Assembly (NCBI GenBank): GCA_028564705.1 | Contig: JAPXFQ010001710.1 | Coordinates: 558,001 to 622,000 of the forward strand | Source of the DNA: Apricaphanius iberus | Taxonomy: Eukaryota > Chordata > Actinopteri > Cyprinodontiformes > Aphaniidae | Reading direction: 5' to 3' | Length of the DNA: 64,000 nt | Shown here: positions 1 through 10,642 of the stretch, piece after piece | Position numbering within the stretch: the first letter of the stretch is position 1 | How the letters are laid out: every line of letters begins with the position of its first letter | Notes under the pieces: generated by a model | The model's database searches: none | Told to the model about the DNA's origin: nothing | Seen by the model: only the letters and a program-made list of their open reading frames with translations | Program-made: the position numbers and the translations under genes

Positions 1-3000
1 AAACAGAAGCGCCAAAAAATATATTAATTCATAGCAGAGACCTAAGAAGATTTATTTAAAAAAAAAATAGTAAATGAGACCATTAAGGTTTTGGAGTTTC
101 TTTCACTTCATTAAAGGTATTTTTTTATGACAAAATACATGAGGAAAGACTAAAAACAGCATTTACTAAGATATAGTTTTTTTTACGTTCCTCCTAATTA
201 ATTTACTAATGTTTACATCCTGAAATAAGACAAGTAAAAGTTTGTATGTTGTAACACTAATTCACCTTGAACAGTGGATCATTTACAAGGGATATATTTA
301 AAACGAGTGTCATGGCAACCAAAACATTTCAAAAAAGATATATTATTTAACCGATAAAAATAACACTTGCATGTCAAACTTTTGAGCAACTTTTTTCTTC
401 TTTTTTCTTTTCTTTGGGGGGGGGGGTTAAAATGGAAGTTGGATGTTCAAGAGCTTGCAGAAGTGAATGTCAGAAAGAGGAACTGAAATAGATGATAATG
501 AGCAGTCAGTTCTGTCTGTCATAAATGGGCTGAAATTACTGCGACAGCATAGGAATTCTCAGTTACAGCAAAGAAAAGCCACATGTATTTATACTTATGC
601 CTCAAAGTAAAGGACTACCTTTCTCATACTTTGACCTCAAGAAATTATATGGACATATGAAAAAATGAGGAAAGACATTCTAATATTCTTTACTATCTCT
701 GTAAAAGACAGTTAGTTTGCTAGTGGTTTTCTTTAAGCAAAAGAGGTCAAAACATGTTGTCTTGCTGAGGAAAAAAGTAATAACACTCTTCCCCCAATAC
801 TTAGTGTTAACCTCTTTGTTTTAAATACCTTGAGCAAGACCCCTCCTGAAGCCATCACCCAGTCTATAACATCAGTCTGAGGAACGTCTAACCCACTCCA
901 CCATTTAAACTGAGAGGATTAAGCATTTACTTCATCTAGAGGCCTCTATGTGTCATCCCACACATCTGGCCATTTTATGCATCTCAGAACTTTACATTTA
1001 ATAATTCTCTGCCAGTCTTTGGCTGATTTACTGTTATGTTCTGTTGCAGGGTCTCTTTTTTTACAGATGGTCTCAAACTTTAGTCAAGGATCATCTGATA
1101 CATGAGTGAGTTCCCTTTGTTCTCTTGTCCAAATAATTCATCTTCAGTCTTTGTAGACGTTCTTCATAAAGTTAATCAATGGAATTTAAATTCTTTTTAG
1201 ACATCTCTATGTCATTTATCACTCATAAGCTGATAAAAATATTTTTACCTCTTAGTTTGTATACATATAACCCTCGTTGTTATATGAGGTTTATTATTGC
1301 CGTAATGTCAAACCCATTTTTTATGGACTTCTGTCTCAACAGAAAAAGTGATATTGTCTGAGATAGTTTCTGCGTTCTGTACTCCGAGGAGAGTAGAGCT
1401 AACAATTAATAACAAAATACTGATAAATAAAGGTGTTTTGGGGCAGATAATGCCCTACTAAGGGTGGCAAACTCCGGCTGATCGCGATTGGATGTAAACT
1501 TCTACCGAAAAACTGCAAGTAGCTCCAAACCTCTCTGGGGGAGTAAATAAATGTAATATTTGCTAAAAGTAAGGTCAAGGTCAATAAAATGAACTTCCTC
1601 TTTAAGCCTCGCTTGAATCAGTGGGGATTGAATTCACCTGAGCTTTGTTGGTTACCTAAGAAACCTGGAGTGAACTATTAGGCTAATTCAAGTGAAGATA
1701 TTTTAAATTAGCCTCAGGTTCTTGAGCTCTCTTCCATGAATACCCACTAGGTCATATACCTACTTTTATCAAAAAAAACTAAATGTCAAGATAATCAGAA
1801 GAAAACAATGTGCTCAATATTTCCTGCTTGTATGCTGTATATTACAGCTGACAATGACATTTCCCCTGAGAAAGTTTATGAGTTTTAGAGGAAAAGGAGA
1901 TTAACAAGATTAGGAAGATTCTCTTCAGGCTGAACTGAGCTAGTGAAGGATTTCCACATTAAATATTGTTAGATAGGTACATTTAGGATTGCTAATGCAG
2001 GCACAAAGATGTGAATGTTCACTCACTAAATACCTCTCTGGTCTCTGTCGGTGAGAAGAGACCAGAAGGTCTTTCCCTCCGTTACTAATTGTAACTTAGC
2101 ATGTTGTCTGCTTATCACACAACTATGCTGAAAAATATTGCCACCACCATATGTTGGAAAAAGCAATAGCTTTACTTACAGCTTTTATCTGTACACTCAC
2201 ATCAAGGGAAAGTGGGTCACTCTCTGCTGCAAATGTCAAGCATTTCAACTAGTTACGGTACTCCACAATTAACATGGCTAAAGAAGATTAGACACTGAAC
2301 TGCATCTTGAGCTTCAACATTTCTTTAGCAAAGTCTTTGATGAAGACCCAAATCGCTGAGTGATTATAAAGCAGAGGCAGCTGCACCATAAAGCAGGTTC
2401 ACCAGATAGGCAATCTGTACCACCAAAAGCATTAAAGAAATCGTTAATTTTTAAAGATAGACTGTATATGAAATGAGGAGGGATGATGGGCATTAATTTC
2501 ATTCGTGCAAGCTTCGAACAACAGAGAAAAGACATCTGCCAACAGATCACTTGAGTAAAAAGTAATTTATATGCCATCAACTACATGAAAATTTATGGTC
2601 AAACTATTTCTGATGTCTGGTTGTTATTACTGCAGTACTGTCTTTATTTACATGCATGTTTCTTAACAGAATTGGGGCTAACATGTTACAAAAGTAACTA
2701 GTTACAACAATATAGTACTTTTTTCAGAAATGGAGAGATCTAATACCTTAATTTAAAAGTGTACGGCAATATATTACTCATTAAAATTTGAGTAACTCAA
2801 GTTACAAGTGCATTTTAAATTGTTTTTCCGCCAAACTAAAGCAGCAGAACAAATTAAGTTGGATATAGCAGAAGAAGATCCATGTTGCAATTCCTGTTGC
2901 TCAGAACCAAAACATCAGAGAATCAGGATGGCTGAGGAAAATACCAACTTTACATTTACACAGTGGAATTATTCACACTATTTCCCTAACTACCTATTCA

Positions 3001-3462
3001 CGTCTTATTCTAACACCTAAATGTAACCATCTTCGTAATGCACGCTTTCAGTGCCTCCTTTAGGTACAGTTTGTAAAAATTTAGATGAGATAGAAGATAG
3101 TGTGAAAAATAAGGTATTTCCGGTGTCACACCTGTATAAAATTTAAATGTAAAAATTACAGTATTTAATAATTATGGTACATACTTAAGATATTTTGCCA
3201 TATGTAACTTAAAGTAGTGTAAATTAATTATATTTCTGAGGCTGTAAATAGTAATATGAAGTATATTACAATATTTTTGTAACTTGTCCAAAACTGGATT
3301 TAAAACTGCTAGAGTCCAACACATTGATCCGGATCCAGGGGCGATTCTAAGATCAGAGGTTTTAGGGGTGCTGAGCACGCAGAGAGCTGCCCAGCCACGC
3401 AAAATAAATGTTACTGTTTTATACATTTTAGATCATGCACACACACAACAGGAGATATAACG
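1..3462. other. AT-rich intergenic or intronic stretch, no gene
   Basis: No open frame here has the composition or motifs of a known protein, and no exon with convincing splice sites was found. The short open frames look like chance frames in AT-rich DNA. The 840-1130 stretch reads like a very degraded transposon remnant but I cannot assign it to a family. A G-run lies near 416-427. Confidence 0.6.
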
Positions 3463-4056
3463 TTAATGGCCAGCTATGGGGTTATAACGATACCAGCTTG
3501 AGATGAAACTGAAAATAAATATTGGCTCTGAGAATAAAATTTGACATTGAAAAACATAATTTGTAACTGAAAATCTTAATTTTGAATCTGAAATAAATGT
3601 AGTGAAAATTTCTGTATTAAAAGTGAAAAAAATGGATATGAAACTCAAAATATATGCATTAAAACATTTGAATTCATTTACAATCAAATGTTTACACATC
3701 AATGCCAATCTTTTTTTTCAATGCCAACCTTTTTTCATTTCTGCTGCTTTTCAGTTTCATTGTGCTGATACTCATTTCACGTCGTGCACACGCGTGGGGG
3801 GGTGGGGCTAAAGAGCAGCAGGTGCTTGCTATCAGCTATCAGTGAGTTCGGCCGTTTTATACCCATTAAACCCAGTACAGGTCAATTGTAGTTCTTTTAT
3901 ATATATTTTTAACTCTAAAAATGTCCACATATTACAACAAAATCCACTGCTATAGCTTCTGTAATGTTCATTTTGATATAACTTTTAAGTCAATCCCCGT
4001 TTGCGTCCTTTCATTTAGTTTAAATTGTGCCACAGGTGAAGTGAAATATAACTACT

Positions 4057-4122
4057 ATGATGGTCTAGTGGTTAAAGTTCAGGATTACTAAGCCTTTGGT
4101 CAAGGGCTCAATTCCACTAGGC
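4057..4122 (+). repeat. tRNA-like segment in the fold-back element
   Basis: The stretch TGGTCTAGTGGTTAAAG matches an A-box of a tRNA-Glu/Asp type molecule, and about 40 bases later GGGCTCAATTCC matches a B-box. The acceptor stem and cloverleaf are not convincing, so this is a tRNA-derived, SINE-like segment rather than a functional tRNA gene. A second copy faces it at 4503-4567 on the other arm. Confidence 0.6.
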
Positions 4123-4502
4123 TGCAATTTGCCTTAGGTTTTTTTAATCATTCTTCTTTGATCATGCTTCCTGATCCTTCAGTGGGCTGATGGTCTGCAG
4201 GCTGCACAAAACATTTAGCTGAAAGCAAGCGCCTCCGGCTCTTATGAGCTCCGTCAGCAGTATCTTAAACCTTGTACATAAGTCTGCTTTAGGCCCTACT
4301 TAATGTAAAGCGCAGTGAGTATTAGTTATTATAATGTTATTATACTAAGTAAAGCACACTTAGTATAAGTTAGTAGGCTATAATGTTATACTAAGTAAAG
4401 AACACCTATGCACAAGGTTTAAGATACTGCTGATGGAGCTCGTAAAGGCAAAATTTTGTGCAGACCAGCAGCTGATTGAAAAGCCTACAAAATGTTGCAG
4501 CC

Positions 4503-4567
4503 TAGTTGAATTGAACCCTTAACAATCAGATTAGTAATCATGATCCTTGACCACTAGACCACCATAG
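4503..4567 (-). repeat. Second, inverted tRNA-like segment
   Basis: Read on the minus strand this stretch carries TGGTCTAGTGGTCAAGG (A-box-like) followed by AAGGGTTCAATTC (B-box-like). It mirrors the plus-strand copy at 4057-4122, so the fold-back element presents two tRNA-like heads in opposite directions. Confidence 0.6.
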
Positions 4568-4751
4568 ACATCATGTTTCACTCCACCCGTGGCACAATTT
4601 AAACCAAATGAAAGGACGCAAACAGCGATTGACTTAAAAGTTATATCAAAATGAACATTACAGAAGCTGTAGCTCTTAGGATTTAGTTGTAATATGTGGA
4701 CATTTTTAAAGTTAAAAATATATATAAAAGAACTACAAGTGACCTTTACTG

Positions 4752-5206
4752 TTTTTTTTTATTTTATTTTTTTATCCCACTGTTTTTTCCCTATTATTTA
4801 TCACCCAGTGTTCCTACCTAATTCCAGTCCTGGGCATTGCTCTCCCTCTGCCAACCCTGGGAGGGCCCTTCACTGAGCTCAAGCCTCCTTCTTACCTGAG
4901 GAGTGAGTAGGCCCTTCTTTTCACCTGAAGGTGCAGGTTTTCCCCAGCTGGACATAGCACGTAGAAGGATCACATTATTCCAGTCAGATCCTCCCCAAAC
5001 CCTCATGTTTTTGTGGGAGTAGCTCACATTAGCTGGGAACACGGGGAGAACATGCAAACGCCACACAGAAAGCCCCTTTTGCCAACCCCACCCAAGTTGT
5101 GGGTGCTGATGATATGGAGGAACATGAGCACCCACAGCGTCCCAAGCGGGAATCAAACCCTAGCTGTAAGGTGAGCTGTGCTACCAGCTGCACCAACGTG
5201 CTCCCA
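4752..5206 (-). mobile_element. tRNA-derived SINE
   Basis: On the minus strand the head runs from about 5206 with GTGCAGCTGGTAG (A-box-like) and GGGTTTGATTCCC (B-box). The body matches a second copy at 13494-13962 almost throughout, and the 3' end at 4752 is an A-rich tail (seen as T-runs with interspersed A on the plus strand). It lies immediately downstream of the 3' end of the L2 LINE and in the same direction. The 9-bp duplication CCTTTACTG lies right at its tail. Confidence 0.75.
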
Positions 5207-5207
5207 A

Positions 5208-6334
5208 CCTTTCAATTCAATTCGATTCAATTCAGTTTATTTATATAGCGCCATTTCACAACAGATGTCATCTCAAGGCACTTTACAAAAAGAGTTATTA
5301 CAATACAATGTTAAGTGTAGAAATTACAGAACCACAGAAGATTGCGTCGTGGAATTCTCAGCAATCCCTCATACTGAGCAAGCATGCAGCGACAGTGGGA
5401 AGGAAAAACTCCCTTTTAACAGGAAGAAACCTCCGGCAGAACCAGGCTCAGCACAAGCGGTTATCTGCCGCGACCGTCTGTGGCTTGGAGAATACATAAC
5501 AGAGACACAGAAAGAGCAATAGAACTGATGCAGAAGTTTGTTGCAGGACGTGGAGAATTTTCCGTCACTGCAATGCCATCTTAGTCAGGGTCGTCAAGCA
5601 GGGCTAATCCGGAGCACCTACTATAATAGAAAACAGGTTAGTGCTTGAATTGACAGCACATCATGCAGTTGGGGAGAAGTAGGAGAGAAAGTAGGAACAG
5701 ACCCTAATAATGTCCTCCAACAGCCTAGCCTAAAGCAGCATAGCTACTAACATTAACCTGTCTCCTAGCTACTAGGAGACCTGGCTACCAACACTCTGTC
5801 TGAGTCCTCCTGACCCGTGGACGGTGTAGGGCCGGTAACGGCCCCCGTCATGCCGGGGTCTTCTCGGAGTCGGGTTGTTTGAGAATGCAGCCCAAAGTGG
5901 GTGGTAAACTCCATCTAAGGCTAAATACCGGCACGAGACCGATAGTCGACAACTATCTTAAGGAAAAATAGACAGAACTGAGAGGACAGAGTTGAAGAGG
6001 GCGAGAAACGTTTAAGAGATAAACGGGTGGGGTCCGCACAGTCTGCCCGGGGGATTCAACCCGGCAGGTAATGGGCGGCCGCACTGTGCGGGAGGATCCC
6101 CTCGAGGGACCTCTCTCCGGCGCAGGCTGGCCCCTGTGGGGCACATTTCTTCCGCGGCGGTAAGCCGCGACCGGCTCCGGATCTTTACCTGGCTTACATT
6201 AATCTATCTCTACCTAGCTACTCTACCTCTTCCTATCTCTTCCTAACTTTTGACACTCTGCCTGACTACTAACATTAACCTGTCTCTTCCTATCTACCTG
6301 TCTGACCTGACTCTAACTACCTATAAACATATCT
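5208..6334 (-). other. L2 3' untranslated region
   Basis: About 1.1 kb between the ORF2 stop and the terminal short repeats. It holds a GC-rich part (about 5800-6190) and pyrimidine-rich repeats containing CTACCT-like motifs (6190-6330). The end near 5233-5290 is the conserved tail that ORF2 protein is expected to recognise. Open frames in this part, including one at 5178-5522, lack protein-like motifs. Confidence 0.7.
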
Positions 6335-9300
6335 CTAACTGTAAGCTTTGTCAAAGAGGAAAGTTTTTAGCCTAGTTTTAAAGATAGACAAATTGTCTGC
6401 TTCACGAACCAACCCTGGGAGCCGGTTCCATAGGAGGGGAGCCTGATAGCTGAAAGATCTGCCACCCATTCTACTTTTAGAAATCCTAGGAACTACCAGT
6501 AAACCTGCAGTCTGAGAGCGAAGGTCTCTGTTAGGAACATATGGAACAATCAGGTCTCTTATGTATGATGGAGCTAGATTATTAAGGGCTTTATATGTCA
6601 GAAGGAGGATCTTGAATTCTATTCTAGATTTTACTGGGAGCCAGTGAAGAGAAGCTAAAACAGGGGAAATGTGATCTCTTCTTTTAATATTCATCAGAAT
6701 CCTAGCAGCAGCATTTTGAACTAACTGTAGACTTTTAATTGTATTCTGTGGACTACCTGATAATAGACAGTTACAGTAATCCAGCCTTGAAGTAACAAAG
6801 GCATGGACTAGTTTTTCAGCATCAGTCCTGGACAGGATGGTTCTAATTTTTGCAATATTCCTAAGGTGAAAAAAGGAAATCCTACAGACTTCTTTAATGT
6901 GAGTTCTAAATGACATATCTTGGTCAAAAATGACACCGAGGTTTTTTGCTTTATTACTGGAGGCTAATTTAATGCCGTCCAGGTGAAGGGGCTGACTAAG
7001 TAGTTTCTTTTTCAGAGCTTCTGGTCCAAAGACGACAACTTCTGTTTTATCAGAATTTAGAAGCAAGAAGTTTAGAGTCATCCAAGTTTTTATGTCTTCC
7101 AGACATGCCTGTAGTCTACCTAACTGATTGGATTCATCAGGATTTATGGATAGATATAGCTGTGTATCATCTGCGTAACTATGGAATTTTATCCCATGCT
7201 GCCTAATTATTTTACCAATAGGAAGCATATATATAGTAAAGAGAATCGGCCCAAGCACTGAACCCTGTGGTACTCCGCAAGTAACTATTGAGGTTGAGGA
7301 AGATCTATTGTTTACCTGAACAAACTGAAATCTGTTAGACAAATAAGATTTAAACCAACCTAGTGCTGTTCCTATTATACCGACACTTTGAAGCCTTTCT
7401 ATGAGAATATTGTGGTCAACAGTGTCAAAGGCAGCACTGAGATCTAACAGAACCAGAATGGTCACCAGTCCATTGTCTGAGGCTATGAGAATATCATTAG
7501 TAACCTTCACCAGAGCTGTTTCAGTGCTGTGATGAGCTCTAAAGCCTGACTGAAACTTCTCAAACAGCTCATTATTGTTTAAATGCTCACATATCTGGTG
7601 TGCAACTATTTTCTCAAGAATTTTAGATAAGAAGGGAAGATTAGATATCGGTCTATAGTTAATTAAGTCGTTTTGATCAAGAGAGGGTTTCTTAAGTAGA
7701 GGTTTAATTACAGCAATCTTAAACTCCTGTGGTACATATCCATTGACTAAGGATAGATTCATTATATTTAAAATTGGAGCAGCGATCAGAGGGAAAACTT
7801 CTTTTAAGAGTTTAGTTGGGATTGGGTCTAAAACGCAAGTTGAAGGTTTAGATGAAGCTAATAATTTTAGTACATCACAAAGTTCGGCTGCATTAAAGCA
7901 GTTTAAGCATATATTAGGTTCCACCATTTTTGAGGCTGCCTCATTAACTAAGGAGGAAGCAAGCATATTGGGAAGGTTCCCAATTATCTTATTCTTTATG
8001 GAGTCTATTTTATTTATAAAGAATTGCATGAAGTCGTCACTGCTTAGAGCTTGGGGAATGGTTGGCTCGATAGAGCTATGATCCTGTGTGAGTTTGGCAA
8101 CTGTATTAAAAAGAAACCTAGGATTATTTTTATTCTCCTCGATTAAAGATGAATAATATGCTGTTCTAGCTGTGTGAAGGCTCTTTTTATATAGCAATAA
8201 ACTATTTTTCCATATTAAAAAGGAATCATGTAAATGCGTGGAGCGCCATTTTCTCTCTAGTTTTCTAACATTCTGCTTTAGGGTACGTAGCTCTAAATTA
8301 AACCAGGGAGTTAATCTTCTATGGCTAGCCACCTTCCTTTTCAAGGGGGCAACTTTGTCTATTGCCCGACGCAGGGAGGAATTAACGCTATGAACTAAAA
8401 TGTCAAGTTGTGAGGGGTCACGAGTTAAATCACTGTTTTCTGTTCTGCATTTATAAACTGAGGAAATTAAAGTTGGAAGAGCTTCTTTAAAATTTGCTAC
8501 AGCGTTGTCTGATAACGTTCTGGTATAATGAAGTTTTCTTTCAGGTTTGATATGATCCATTAGAGTAAGTTTAAAAGTGATAAGGAAATGATCAGACAGG
8601 ATAGGGTTATGTGGAAAGACTGTTATTTCTTCACAGTCAATGCCATAAGTCAGCACAAGATCTAAAGTGTGGTGACAAGAATGTGTTGGTCCCTGCACAT
8701 TTTGAGTAAAGCCTATTGAGTCTAGGATAGTGTTAAAAGCTGTATTTAGACTATCACTTTCATTATCAACATGAATATTGAAGTCTCCGACTATAATGAC
8801 TTTATCAGTGTTTAAAACTAAGTCAGATAGAAAATCTGAAATCTGATCTAAAAATTGAGAATAAGGTCCTGGTGGACGATATAAGACCACAAACAAAAGT
8901 GGCTTTACTGCTTTGTTATGTGTATGAGGAAAGCTAAAAACTAGATGCTCAAAGGAACTATAATTATTATTTTTTTGGAGATTAATTAGTAAATCGGAAT
9001 GAAAGATAGTTGCTACTCCACCTCCTCGACCAGTACTTCGAGGGACACTAAAGTTTAAGTAGCTAGGGGGAGTTGACTCATTTATTGTGACATGGTCCTC
9101 TTCCTGCAACCATGTCTCTGCAAGACAAAACAAATCAATATTATTTTCACAAATTAAGTCATTTACCAAGAGTGTTTTTGAGGGGAGAGATCTTATGTTT
9201 AGTAAACCACATTTAATTGATTTGTTTTTATGTTCAGTCCGAGTTTTATTTATCTTTATGAGATTTTTATACTTTGCTCTAGTAGCATTAACTTTTAATT

Positions 9301-9430
9301 CATTAGTTTTGGGTAGTGGACGGGAAACTATCTCTATAGGGTAGTGGGTGGGTGGCAGTCCCTGTTCCCTGATGACTGACTCTGGTTCCCTGAGCTGGAC
9401 TCTGGGTTCCCTGAGCTGGACTCTGGGTTG
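6335..9430 (-). CDS. L2 ORF2: endonuclease and reverse transcriptase
   Basis: The open frame runs uninterrupted from directly after the ORF1 stop (9430) to TAG/TAA at 6335, giving 1031 codons. The first about 70 codons are a linker; the endonuclease begins at about 9210 with LLNIRSL. Counting from codon 9169-9167, the endonuclease shows LAETW near 16-20, YRPP at 97-100, GDFN at 128-131 and SDH at 192-194. The reverse transcriptase shows [12 protein letters not shown] near 575-586, [13 protein letters not shown] at 632-644 and the catalytic YADD at 665-668, followed by a C-terminal domain without RNase H. The protein would nick target DNA and copy the element RNA there. There is no in-frame ATG between 9430 and 8561; the first Met is residue 204, after the endonuclease. 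How translation begins is therefore unclear. Apart from this the frame looks competent. Confidence 0.9.
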   Translation of the reverse strand, partial: QPRVQLREPRVQLREPESVIREQGLPPTHYPIEIVSRPLPKTNELKVNATRAKYKNLIKINKTRTEHKNKSIKCGLLNIRSLPSKTLLVNDLICENNIDLFCLAETWLQEEDHVTINESTPPSYLNFSVPRSTGRGGGVATIFHSDLLINLQKNNNYSSFEHLVFSFPHTHNKAVKPLLFVVLYRPPGPYSQFLDQISDFLSDLVLNTDKVIIVGDFNIHVDNESDSLNTAFNTILDSIGFTQNVQGPTHSCHHTLDLVLTYGIDCEEITVFPHNPILSDHFLITFKLTLMDHIKPERKLHYTRTLSDNAVANFKEALPTLISSVYKCRTENSDLTRDPSQLDILVHSVNSSLRRAIDKVAPLKRKVASHRRLTPWFNLELRTLKQNVRKLERKWRSTHLHDSFLIWKNSLLLYKKSLHTARTAYYSSLIEENKNNPRFLFNTVAKLTQDHSSIEPTIPQALSSDDFMQFFINKIDSIKNKIIGNLPNMLASSLVNEAASKMVEPNICLNCFNAAELCDVLKLLASSKPSTCVLDPIPTKLLKEVFPLIAAPILNIMNLSLVNGYVPQEFKIAVIKPLLKKPSLDQNDLINYRPISNLPFLSKILEKIVAHQICEHLNNNELFEKFQSGFRAHHSTETALVKVTNDILIASDNGLVTILVLLDLSAAFDTVDHNILIERLQSVGIIGTALGWFKSYLSNRFQFVQVNNRSSSTSIVTCGVPQGSVLGPILFTIYMLPIGKIIRQHGIKFHSYADDTQLYLSINPDESNQLGRLQACLEDIKTWMTLNFLLLNSDKTEVVVFGPEALKKKLLSQPLHLDGIKLASSNKAKNLGVIFDQDMSFRTHIKEVCRISFFHLRNIAKIRTILSRTDAEKLVHAFVTSRLDYCNCLLSGSPQNTIKSLQLVQNAAARILMNIKRRDHISPVLASLHWLPVKSRIEFKILLLTYKALNNLAPSYIRDLIVPYVPNRDLRSQTAGLLVVPRISKSRMGGRSFSYQAPLLWNRLPGLVREADNLSIFKTRLKTFLFDKAYS
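9386..9427 (-). promoter_or_regulatory. Two tandem 21-bp units just after the ORF1 stop
   Basis: Two identical 21-bp units (9427-9407 and 9406-9386 on the minus strand) start three bases after the TGA at 9433-9431. Each unit can fold as CCC-A-GAG, loop UCCAG, CUC-A-GGG: two 3-bp stems around an A-A mismatch. Each encodes PRVQLRE in the ORF2 frame and keeps the frame. Position and folding suggest a stop-readthrough or reinitiation signal, but a simple in-frame duplication in a linker would look the same. Confidence 0.45.
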
Positions 9431-10327
9431 TCACGGCTTTGGGGAACTAGAGATAACCCTATCAATGTTCCTGGAAAGAAGCGAAGCTCCGTCCTCGGTG
9501 GGATGGATGCCGTCTCTACGTAACAGTCCAGGTTTTCCCCAGAAGGCCCCCCAGTTATCAATGTAGCCCACATCGTTTTCTGGACACCACCTTGACAACC
9601 AAAGGTGGAACGAAAGCATACGGCTGTACATGTCATCGCTAGTACGATCAGGCAGGGGACCAGAAAAAATTACAGAGTCAGACATCTTTTTGGCAGCCCT
9701 ACACACCGAAGCTACGCTAATTTTAGTGACCTCCGACTGCCGTCGCCGGGTGTCGTTGCCACCAGCATGGATAACGATCCTGCTATACCGCCGTTTGTCC
9801 TTGGCCAAAAGCTTCAGATGGGACCTAATGTCCGCAGCCCTGGCCCCTGGAAGGCATTTGACGGTGGTCTTTCGTGTCTCTGGAGCCACATTCCTAACTA
9901 TGGAGCTGCCAATTACAAGAATCGGCCTCTCCTGCTCGGCGGGTGCGTCGCTGAGCGGGGCGAACCTATTGTTCAGAGAAAGGGGCTGGAGGTTGGCCGC
10001 GGACTGGGGTCTGGCGCTAATCTTCCTACGAACCGTCACCCAGCTCGCCTGAGGTCCCGGCTGCACGGGAGCTGTTGAAGGACGGCTAGGTCCTGTCCTA
10101 GTTGACTCCGCGCTAGCTACTGCTGGGCCTGGCTGTTCTACAGCGCGGAGCCGGGCCTCTAGCTCAGAAACCCTCGCCTCCAAAGCTACAAAAATGCTGC
10201 ACTTATTACACCTACCAACTTCACTAAATGAGGCGGAGGAGTAACTAAACATCTGACAGAGAGAGCAGGAAAGAGGAGGAGGTGTAGAGAGAGATGGAGG
10301 GACAAGAGAGAAAGCTGCCGAAGCCAT
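9431..10327 (-). CDS. L2 ORF1: esterase-type (SGNH) RNA-binding partner protein
   Basis: A 298-residue ORF starting at ATG 10327-10325 and ending at TGA 9433-9431. The N-terminus has two CxxC pairs (C21/C24 and C40/C43), which could form a zinc-binding knuckle. A leucine/glutamate heptad segment follows at about 45-65 and is likely a short coiled coil for self-association. A basic, proline-rich linker (70-125) leads to an SGNH-hydrolase-like domain with IGSSIVR at 139-145 (nucleophile block), HAGGND at 187-192 and DGIHPTEDG at 272-280 (Asp-His block). This ORF1 type is known from CR1 and L2 elements and is thought to act as the element's nucleic-acid-binding partner in the ribonucleoprotein; the esterase's role is unsettled. 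The catalytic blocks look intact. ORF2 follows in the same frame directly after the stop. Confidence 0.85.
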   Translation of the reverse strand: MASAAFSLVPPSLSTPPPLSCSLCQMFSYSSASFSEVGRCNKCSIFVALEARVSELEARLRAVEQPGPAVASAESTRTGPSRPSTAPVQPGPQASWVTVRRKISARPQSAANLQPLSLNNRFAPLSDAPAEQERPILVIGSSIVRNVAPETRKTTVKCLPGARAADIRSHLKLLAKDKRRYSRIVIHAGGNDTRRRQSEVTKISVASVCRAAKKMSDSVIFSGPLPDRTSDDMYSRMLSFHLWLSRWCPENDVGYIDNWGAFWGKPGLLRRDGIHPTEDGASLLSRNIDRVISSSPKP

Positions 10328-10604
10328 GCTAGCCGTAAAGCTAAGCTAACCAAGCGGTACCTTACCTTACCTAAAAACAAAGTAATTAACCCAGTAAAAC
10401 GCTTAAAGAGTCCTAAACCGTGAAGAAAATTAACGTTTTAATGTGTTTGTGTGTTAAGCAACTCAGAAAAAACTTATTGACAGAGAAAGTTAGATCAGTT
10501 CAAGAGAGAGAGAAACACCGACTTGCTACAAACGAGTTAGTCACAAAACAGGAAATGACGCGATACGTCTTACCAACGCGATACGTCTCCACGCCTGAGA
10601 CATG
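10328..10604 (-). other. L2 5' untranslated region and probable internal promoter
   Basis: The 280 bases upstream of the ORF1 ATG read as LINE 5' UTR. Near 10560-10590 a short direct repeat, GCGATACGTCT, occurs twice about 20 bases apart. LINEs carry an internal promoter here by general knowledge; no specific factor site was identified. The exact 5' end is uncertain by a few tens of bases. Confidence 0.5.
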
Positions 10605-10642
10605 TATACCCATTAAACCCTTTACTGGGTTTAATGGGTATA
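10605..10642. repeat. 16-bp perfect inverted repeat at the L2 5' junction
   Basis: TATACCCATTAAACCC (10605-10620) is followed by six bases and then its exact complement (10627-10642). The right half belongs to the pre-existing fold-back element. The left half lies on the inserted side of the junction, so it looks like an inverted copy of target DNA made during integration. Confidence 0.75.

Larger units (their letters stand above)
3470..4751. mobile_element. Fold-back DNA element, left arm and part of right arm
   Basis: The sequence from about 3470 to 4340 returns in inverted form from about 4400 to 4751 and continues at 10619-10925, giving a long imperfect palindrome centred near 4350. Its outer terminus reads like TATGGGGTTATAA followed by ATACCAGCTTGAG, and the inverted terminus lies near 10900-10925. 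Without the later insertion the element would be about 1.6 kb. It has no transposase, so it is non-autonomous. The superfamily is not identifiable from the ends, and no clear target duplication was seen. A shorter relative lies at 55013-55727. Confidence 0.7.
5208..10604 (-). mobile_element. L2-type (CR1/L2 clade) LINE, near full length
   Basis: A non-LTR retrotransposon of about 5.4 kb on the minus strand. It has a 5' UTR (about 10604-10328), ORF1 with an esterase domain, ORF2 with an apurinic-type endonuclease and a reverse transcriptase, and a 1.1-kb 3' UTR that ends near 5208 in short repeats related to TTGAA. The 3' UTR carries the conserved L2-type tail near 5233-5290 (TTATTTATATAGCGCCA on the plus strand). 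No frameshift was seen in about 4 kb of coding sequence, and only one stop interrupts the joined frame, so the copy is young. It sits inside the right arm of the older fold-back element. Assignment to L2 rests on ORF1 type, ORF2 motifs and tail; the exact family is not determined. Confidence 0.85.

Noticed and set aside
3172..3811. Several 69-84-codon ORFs
   Set aside because: They lie in the AT-rich fold-back arm and flank, with low-complexity translations.
4057..4567. Two functional tRNA genes
   Set aside because: A- and B-box-like stretches exist but the acceptor and anticodon stems do not pair well. They lie in inverted arms of a repeat.
5178..5522. 114-codon ORF in the L2 3' tail
   Set aside because: It covers the conserved LINE tail and terminal repeats; the open frame is incidental.
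7743..8081. 112-codon plus-strand ORF
   Set aside because: It lies opposite the L2 ORF2, whose motifs and continuity are strong. The translation has no protein-like features.
9605..10078. Plus-strand ORFs of 140-157 codons opposite ORF1
   Set aside because: They mirror the GC-rich ORF1 and have no motifs of their own.
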